From Chaunax sp. Z400 (lineage: Eukaryota > Chordata > Actinopteri > Lophiiformes > Chaunacidae), in assembly GCA_037577475.1 (NCBI GenBank), contig CM075192.1, forward strand, positions 29,844,522 through 29,908,521: a DNA stretch of 64,000 nt. The letters are read 5' to 3'. Below the pieces are notes generated by a model. That model searched no databases and was not told the DNA's origin. It worked only from the letters and a program-made list of their open reading frames with translations. The position numbers and the translations under genes were made by a program. Shown here piece after piece: positions 57,190 through 64,000 of the stretch (positions within the stretch are counted from its first letter, which is position 1; each line of letters begins with the position of its first letter).

Positions 57190-60100
57190 ATTCAACAAAA
57201 AGTCATGTCTGCTGTCTGAACCCTTTGTTACAACTATAGTAGTCTGAATAATATTTAATGTTTTAAAGCAAAAAGTATCCAACCACAGTCTGAGGTTCCA
57301 CATTCTTAAATAAGACAGTGGAGAGAAACTGAAACTCCAGATCTGTGACTGTAATGTCCAAACAACCAGATTCTGCTGTTCTCTGTAAAATACTGAGACC
57401 TTCAGAATTTTACAATAGTCGCAATTTTAAGTTTTAAATTGCAAAAATAAAGTAATGAGAATAAAGTTTCAATCAGAAAAGTCATTGCAAGAATAAAGTC
57501 ATAACATCACAGAATTTAATTTTTCAAGATTCAAGATGAACTTGATTGTCAGGCTATCCACCAGGGCAACGAAATCATGTTGCATTTGGCTCCACAAAAT
57601 AAAGAAAAACAAGTAAAAAGGCACTAGTAGCAGTACTAGATAAAAGATTTTAAAAAATTAGAAAATTTTAGCAGTCTGAAAACTTCCCAGAATTTTGAGA
57701 TAACTACATCATTAATTCAGAAAACAGGGCAAAACTTTTTTCTTAAGTGAATGAGATACGCCTCCGTATTGAAATCCGATTTGTTTTTCTCAACATGGCC
57801 CAAATACTCCGTCATAAATAGGTGATCTGATTGGTCTCATAAATCCTATTTCAGCTGAGCGCTAGTCGATATTTATTCCAGCCTAAAATGTTAGGAGTAT
57901 TTATTTATTAGTCTTTATTCTTAGTCTTTACAACTCTGAATATAAACAAAATATCCATAAATAATAGAACCTACAATTTCCAAATCAAAGTCTGACTCGT
58001 TAGGGTCATTAAATAATTTTTTGCACTTATGTCAGGCCTGTATGTTCTTTATCTACGAGCTAACTGAGGTAGCTAATGTTAGCGATCTGCTACATTAGTT
58101 GTATCTCAGAACTAGATTGTAGTTTCTTTTGTTCCACTTATTTTATGGGACCTCAAATGTTTTGTTGCTGTGATCATATTTGACCTCCAGAATAAAGAAC
58201 TAGACCACAGGGATTATTAAGTCTTTATTGTGCACATTTAAACTAAAGGCAGTAAGAAGCATTTTAAAAACACAACCAGTAGAACAGGACTGATCGTAGA
58301 CAGAACATCAGACTCATTTGAACCTGACTGATGAGGACACGTCTCCACGGCACCGGTGAGTCGTTCTGGGCTGCCTTTGAATCCTATTTTGGGGTCATGT
58401 TGGGCAGCGATATGGTGCTGATGAAGATTTATGGACCTGAACTGGCTGGTTTTAAAGGCTGCTGCTGGGATGGTCTGCTGGACTGTTTTTAAGGTAACAT
58501 TCTGGTGGTTTTACATAGATTAACTAATTTAATTGAAGCTACTGACTTTAATCAGGAAATGCCACAGCTGAGTTTACAACAGAAGAATTTACATTAATTC
58601 ATCAAACTTTTAATTTTGAGGCTTTAAATGTCTTTAAAAAAAATCTTGTAGCTTTAGCTGAAGCACACGCATCTGTACGACATCATCAGTCGAGGAATAA
58701 ATCAACAATTACTTCTTTTTTCCCCTCTCAGGATAAGATGAAGTCTGGATGTGGTTAGCCTAGCTTAGCATAAAGACATAAAGAGCAGAAGTAATAACCT
58801 GGGTGTGTTAATCATGGAGCTTTAGTTGTATTTATGATCCTTGGCCAGAGCCAGGTTAGCTGTTTCCAGTTATTATGCTAAGCTAGGCTAACCACACCCT
58901 TACTCCAGCTCTGTTTTTAACACAGTGTCATGTGATTCATTTTCATTTTTGTAAAGAACAGAAACACTGAATAATAATTCTATGTTGAAGTCATTATGAT
59001 GATTTAAAGGAACAGTTCACCCAGAAACTCAATGCCATGTCGAAGGAAAGACGGAAAGTCATCTTCTTCTAGTGAAAACTAACTTTTTGAACATGCAGTT
59101 CCTCTAATGGCCACTAGATGCTGCTCAAAGAACACTTAATGGTGAGGAAACAACTTTCTCTTTTCTCTCACTATTAAGTTTTTTCACACTGACGTCACCA
59201 TTAAACTGTGATGTAGTCACCTCTGAAGTTCTCGTGTATTTACAGTGTAAACGTCACAGTTCTCCTTTATAGACCCGGGTCCCGGTGCAGTGGAAACGCC
59301 TCAGCATGTCATCCTGCTGCTAACAGACCTGCTACTGGGGAAAAAACAAACTCAAGTTAAGTCGTGTCACGTGTTCAGTTTCAGCGTCGAGGCGGCAGAC
59401 GCCTCCGGTCACAGGAGGGGGGGGGTGATGATGCATTCAGGTGAGTTCTATTTGTGAAGTTTAAATTGTAATCATTTAAAATATGATTCAGTTTCTCTCA
59501 AAAAATTTGTGGTGCCATCCAGAAGATTTGAAGAACAGATTTAACCAGTTCAGGGTCTCGGTTTGCTTCTCCTCAGTGGCTCATTGTGCATCAGGATATT
59601 AATGTGAATCTGAAGTGATGATTGTCAAAAGAAAAGAAAAGACAAACATCAATGTCTTTATGAAACAGGCAGAGGTAAATGCTAACGTAATGATAACTCA
59701 CATGATTAGCTGGTGAGCTAACTGCTAACAGGCTAGGCAAAATAATGGCCTTAGCCACTATAACTGTCAGAACTTCCTTTTATAATTATTATTTACTATA
59801 TATATTTATGACGATGTCCTCTTTTGGATTAAAACAAGCGATGCAAATATGACGGTGCCAAATTGAAAAACCAGCAGCATCATGCAATAAAAAAAACAGT
59901 TTATAAAGTCCTTTACTTCCAAAGCCTGAAGTTGTAGAAAAAGTGTTTTAATCTCAGGAATAGAAATTCTTATTGACTGAATTCAAATTCTAAACCTGCT
60001 GTTTATTCTGGACAGAAATGAGTCCTGATTAAAGATGGAGTCTGAATCTGTGAAGATAATACAATACAATACTTCAATGTTAAATTTTCCCTCAGACATC

Positions 60101-60677
60101 AGTGGACCCTGAATGTTTCAATGAGACTAAAACCTGTTCCCTTTAAGACTTTCTTCAGTAATCATTAGATCAAACCATGTGCATCGCTGCTTTGGTCCTG
60201 ACTTCTGAAACATGAGTGATGTATTTACCAAGCAGCACCTGAATGCACCATCATTAAACATTCAATGCTGTGTGGGGGTTTGGGGGAGGTGGGCGTGTCC
60301 AGGTGAAGTGAAGGTGAATGATTGACAGGCGTGGCTCGGCAGGTGATTGGCTGTGTTTCATGCATCTGTGGTGATTCGTCTGCAGGGAGAAAAAGCCTTC
60401 AGTGAGGCGGCAGAATCGAATAGAAAATGTCGTTTCAGAGATTTTAAGACCATTAATAATAATAATAAACTTGGATCATCATCCTGTGATATCGAACAGA
60501 TCAAACCTATGACGTAAATCTTTGTGGTTCCCTATCAGAACCCCCCATTAAAAAATAATAACATTTAATATAATAATTAATAATATAATAATAAATAGGG
60601 GGGTTCATCTGTAGTGCTGTACCTGTCCAGAGGAGGGCGGCATAGAGATGGGTGGGCTGTCAGACCGGGGGTGTGGC
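57190..60677. other. gap between converging genes; 3' UTR of the minus-strand gene likely
   Basis: No coding exon was recognised. A minus-strand AATAAA at 58229-58224 could end the 3' UTR of the gene whose last coding exon is 60765-60678, implying a UTR of about 2.4 kb. A retroposon-tail-like stretch (AAGATTCAAGATGAACTTGA, then TTGTCAGGC) lies at about 57530-57610. Confidence 0.4.
58750..58896. repeat. inverted repeat with perfect 23-nt arms
   Basis: Left arm 58750-58773 (TGTGGTTAGCCTAGCTTAGC followed by ATAA) and right arm 58873-58896 are reverse complements, with about 100 bp between. Arm and spacer phrases such as GAGCCAGGTTAGCTGTTTCC are typical of a common teleost element. It could form a hairpin in the presumed minus-strand 3' UTR. 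Confidence 0.75.
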
Positions 60678-61831
60678 CTATCCTCGACTGTTTGGTAGAC
60701 GACTCATTCCAATCCTGTCGATGGGGGGCAGATTGACTCGTCGCCGTGGCAAATCGACTACCTTGCTACAAACACAAAAAAGTGAAGACGGTAAAAACTT
60801 ATTTTTTATTGCTAAACTTAATGCTAACAGTGCTGCTGTGTTAATAAGGTGCTACGACAAATAAAGTTTCTTTTTTTGAATTGTAAATGAACAACATCGG
60901 GGCTGTGTAGGTTGAACCTTCTCCAGTCTAATGATACCTGCAGTCAATCTTTTCTGTCTCCAGAGAAACTCTAGATAGAATCCCTGAAAGCTTCCTTCGA
61001 TTTAATGCGACTCGGGTTGATCCACGACCTCAGCGGTGATGTGTGTAAAGGGCTTTTTGGGCCTATTCATGCAGGTGATGAAATAATCCATCATTATGAG
61101 GAAAATATTGATGACATCACCTGCAGTGACCCCCCCCAGAGGTGTGTCTCCACCGTCTGTGACATTTACCCTCAATGCACAGCAGCTTAACTTCATTAAT
61201 GATTTAAATCTCCGACACGCCGACAGGATCTAATGTTAATGAGTGTTCTGTGTTCTACTACACATCCTAAAGGTCCCACACAGTCCAGGTTCACACAGTG
61301 AAACAGTCCAGGTTTACACAGTGAAACAGTTTGGAGTAGAACAGATAAATCCTGAGGCACCTCTAGAGGGGATGTCAAAAAACACCGAAAGCTGCAGTGC
61401 AGCAAACATCATGAAGTCGTTCGACAAGCTGGGCAACATTCTGGGACCGTGGGTTTTATTCCCTCTACTACCAAACAGACAGTAAAAATGACACTGATGA
61501 CTTTTAAAGGAAGAGTCTGAAACAGACTCCAGTGGAAACAGAGGAGGAACCTTACAGGGTTCTCACAGTTCAGGTTCTGGGTTAAGTTCCTGTCCACCTA
61601 CCTCTGTTTGTTTGTTCCTGATTTGGTGTCCATGGAGCTGACTGACAGGCGGTCCAGTGGGGCGTTGTTGCCGGGGAAATTCCTCTTCCTCTTTGGCTCC
61701 ATGACATCATTCTCCATCCTCACCAGGTCGTCCAGTCGGAGAAGTTTTGCCGTTAGCTCCTCCCCTGCCTTCACGCCTCCGGGACGAGGCCCAAGACCTG
61801 CTGGAGACCTCGACGCAGGCCAGTCTACATG
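60678..61831 (-). CDS. last two coding exons of an unrecognised gene (partial)
   Basis: Exon 61831-61602 (acceptor GTGCTCCAG, donor AG then GTAGGT) has an open frame: [66 protein letters not shown]. It ends in phase 2. Exon 60765-60678 (acceptor TTTGTAG) continues in the matching phase as [28 protein letters not shown] and stop. The matching phases, good splice sites and non-repetitive basic/serine-rich composition favour a real C-terminus of at least 105 residues. I do not recognise the family. Upstream exons must lie right of 61831, perhaps beyond the window. Confidence 0.6.
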
Positions 61832-61992
61832 CTGGAGCACCAGGAGAGGATGGGATGAGGATAAGTACTGTTGTTTTTTGTTAGTACTTATCCTTATTAT
61901 ACTTATCCTTATACTTCAGTAGTACTTAACACACATCATATTGTATTATATTAAATGGACAAACATAAACCTGCACTATGAACTCTGTGCTC

Positions 61993-62710
61993 AATGCACA
62001 AAGGGGCTACATCTATGTACTGAAACACTCAGCAGGGCTAGATCTATGTAATGAAACACTCAGCAGGGCTAGATCTATGTAATGAAACACTCAGCAGGGC
62101 TAGGTCTATGTACTGAAACACTCAGCAGGGCTAGGTCTATGTACTGAAACACTCAGCAGGGCTAGGTCTATGTACTGAAACACTCAGCAGGGCTAGGTCT
62201 ATGTACTGAAACACACGGCAGGGCTTGATCTATGTACTGAAACACTCAGCAGGGCTAGGTCTATGTACTGAAACACTCAGCAGGGCTAGGTCTATGTACT
62301 GAAACACTCAGCAGGGCTAGATCTATGTAATGAAACACTCAGCAGGGCTAGGTCTATGTACTGAAACACTCAGCAGGGCTAGGTCTATGTACTGAAACAC
62401 TCAGCAGGGCTAGACCTAAGTAATGAAACACTCGGCAGGGCTAGGTCTATGTACTGAAACACTCGGCAGGGCTAGGTCTATGTACTAAAACACTCGGGGC
62501 TAGGTCTATGTACTGAAACACTCAGCAGGGCTAAGTCTATGTACTCAAACACCCGGCAGGGCTAGGTCTATGTACTCAAACACCCGGCAGGGCTAGGTCT
62601 ATGTACTGAAACACATGGCAGGGCTAGGTCTATGTACTGAAACACATGGCAGGGCTAGGTCTATGTACTGAAACACAGCTGGGCTAGGTCTATGTACTGA
62701 AACACAGCTG
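61993..62710. repeat. 31-bp minisatellite, about 23 copies
   Basis: Unit CTATGTACTGAAACACTCAG CAGGGCTAGGT repeats with few changes; copies at the right end are shorter (ACACAGCTGGGCTAGG) and use CATGGC or CCGGC in place of CTCAGC. It is probably in an intron or the flank of the unrecognised minus-strand gene. Confidence 0.95.
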
Positions 62711-63500
62711 GGCTTGGTCTTTGGAGGTCACAGGGAGCAGTGCGTTGCTGTAACTTATGCTAACTCATATGAGGGAGTTTCCCTATAGAAAATATTGACC
62801 TCAGCAGAGAGGGGCCACCCTGCTCCTTGCCTCCTCCTTGTCTTCTGTTTTCACACATCAGGACTCCATGTTGTGAGTCACCTCTTACATCACACACCTG
62901 GCAGCGAGCGCTTCCTGTCCGCCTGCAGCCTCTGATGAGTCACATGATCAGATATCATCCAGACTAAACAGAAACCGGCGTCCCCGTCGGTCTGATGTTA
63001 CTTCATCTGATATGAGCTCAGCGACCCCTGAAGGAGGGGACGTTTGTTTTGGCCCTCAGGATAGTTTGATAGGACTCAATCTGAGCTGCTGCACCGTCTG
63101 AATCAAACATGGTGCTGAGATGTAGCAGCAGAGAGGAGAACAGGAGTACAGACAGGAGCAACTGTCAGAAAACGGATCAGATCTCTTATGTCATGACTTC
63201 AGTTCACCCAATAATCAATATTCAGTTGTACCAATGGAAAGTTTGGTGAAGGTTCTTAGTCCATAAAACATTTCTGGAGCTTCAGGTTTAATAAAAAAAG
63301 ATCGAACAGTGCAAAACTAGTCTCCTTCTTCTTCAGGTGTTTTTAAACTAGTCTCCATCTTCATGTGTTTTAATCTTCTTCATGTGTAGAACTGTTTTAC
63401 TGTGAAGCTCCAGAAATGATTGGTGGATGAAGGAACTTTACATCAGCATGGAGGTGAGGAGATGATGATGCACCATGATGGAGAGGTGCAGCAGTCTATA
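62711..63500. other. no confident feature
   Basis: Mixed sequence. A weak possible minus-strand exon (reading RLQADRKRSLP between an acceptor ATCAG and a donor GTGTGT near 62900-62935) does not fit the phase of the exon at 61831, so it is not called. Confidence 0.4.
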
Positions 63501-63502
63501 GG

Positions 63503-63637
<135 letters not shown>

Positions 63638-64000
63638 TCTGACCCGAGCAGGCTGGACTCTGATGCCGTCGACACTGCAGTGGAGCAGAGTGATGGACAG
63701 CAGGCAGGAGAAGAGCAAACAGTCACAGAGGTGCATCTAAAACAAGATGGACGTGTTCAGAAACACATCATTACCTCCAGAATACAACCAGTGACTTTAT
63801 GCACCTTTAAATCTACGTCCATTTTTCTGATGGATCTGCAGACTGTGATCGGCTGCATCACTAGACCTGTTACACACACAGGGATGTGCATCAGTATGTT
63901 TGTTATAAATATGATGTCATGTTACAGATCTGTTCACAGTGATGTCAGATGTGGGTCACATATAAAGATGAATGGGAACAAACCAGGCAAAAAGATCAGA
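63638..64000. other. window edge, no confident gene
   Basis: One plus-strand frame stays open from about 63638 to the window end (119 codons; opening SDPSRLDSDAVDTAVEQSD). It has no start codon or acceptor I trust, and its later part does not look coding. Frames of this length are expected by chance in 64 kb. Confidence 0.25.

Noticed and set aside
62895..62940. Possible minus-strand exon reading RLQADRKRSLP
   Set aside because: It ends in phase 1, while the next exon (61831) needs phase 0; too short to support alone.

Overview
This window is vertebrate nuclear DNA, most likely from a percomorph teleost. The evidence is small spliced genes with GT-AG introns, a tRNA-derived SINE, LINE and Tc1 relics, a small palindromic MITE, abundant CA/TG microsatellites and many minisatellites. 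Nothing bacterial, organellar or viral was seen. Four protein-coding genes could be rebuilt exon by exon, with splice phases that close throughout, and part of a fifth is visible.

Layout, left to right. Positions 1-2715 are the 3' flank or 3' UTR of arrb1. Positions 2716-25406 (minus) are a complete 16-exon beta-arrestin 1 gene (417 aa). Its introns carry a SINE, a hairpin array mixed with telomere-like CCCTAA repeats, and a 198-bp satellite. Positions 25407-28942 are intergenic, with an isolated terminal-exon-like signal near 27.0-27.1 kb and a dead LINE at 28.0-28.6 kb. Positions 28943-40676 (minus) are an 18-exon atg16l2 gene (605 aa). Several of its introns are full of minisatellites, three of which start right at a splice site. 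Positions 40677-43212 are intergenic. Positions 43213-44702 (minus) are wdr74 in only two coding exons (378 aa). Positions 44703-45220 are a compact head-to-head promoter with a full CRE palindrome. Positions 45221-55458 (plus) are iws1 (711 aa). Positions 57.2-60.6 kb are the gene-poor space between converging genes. Positions 60678-61831 (minus) are the last two coding exons of a gene I do not recognise, whose 5' part is further right or outside the window. The right end is minisatellite and TG repeat.

The genes are not an operon. arrb1 (receptor desensitisation and endocytosis) and atg16l2 (ATG5-binding autophagy-related WD40 protein) belong to one ancestral block, as both are on human 11q13 from memory. 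wdr74 (ribosome biogenesis) and iws1 (transcription elongation and mRNA export) probably share one bidirectional housekeeping promoter.

The most interesting observation is at the 3' end of iws1. Two homologous last coding exons, both exactly 126 nt and both entered in phase 0, encode alternative 41-residue C-termini. They are about half identical and share the same final block. The first copy also has a consensus splice donor 28 nt after its stop codon, so it could act as a cassette that swaps the C-terminus of this elongation factor.
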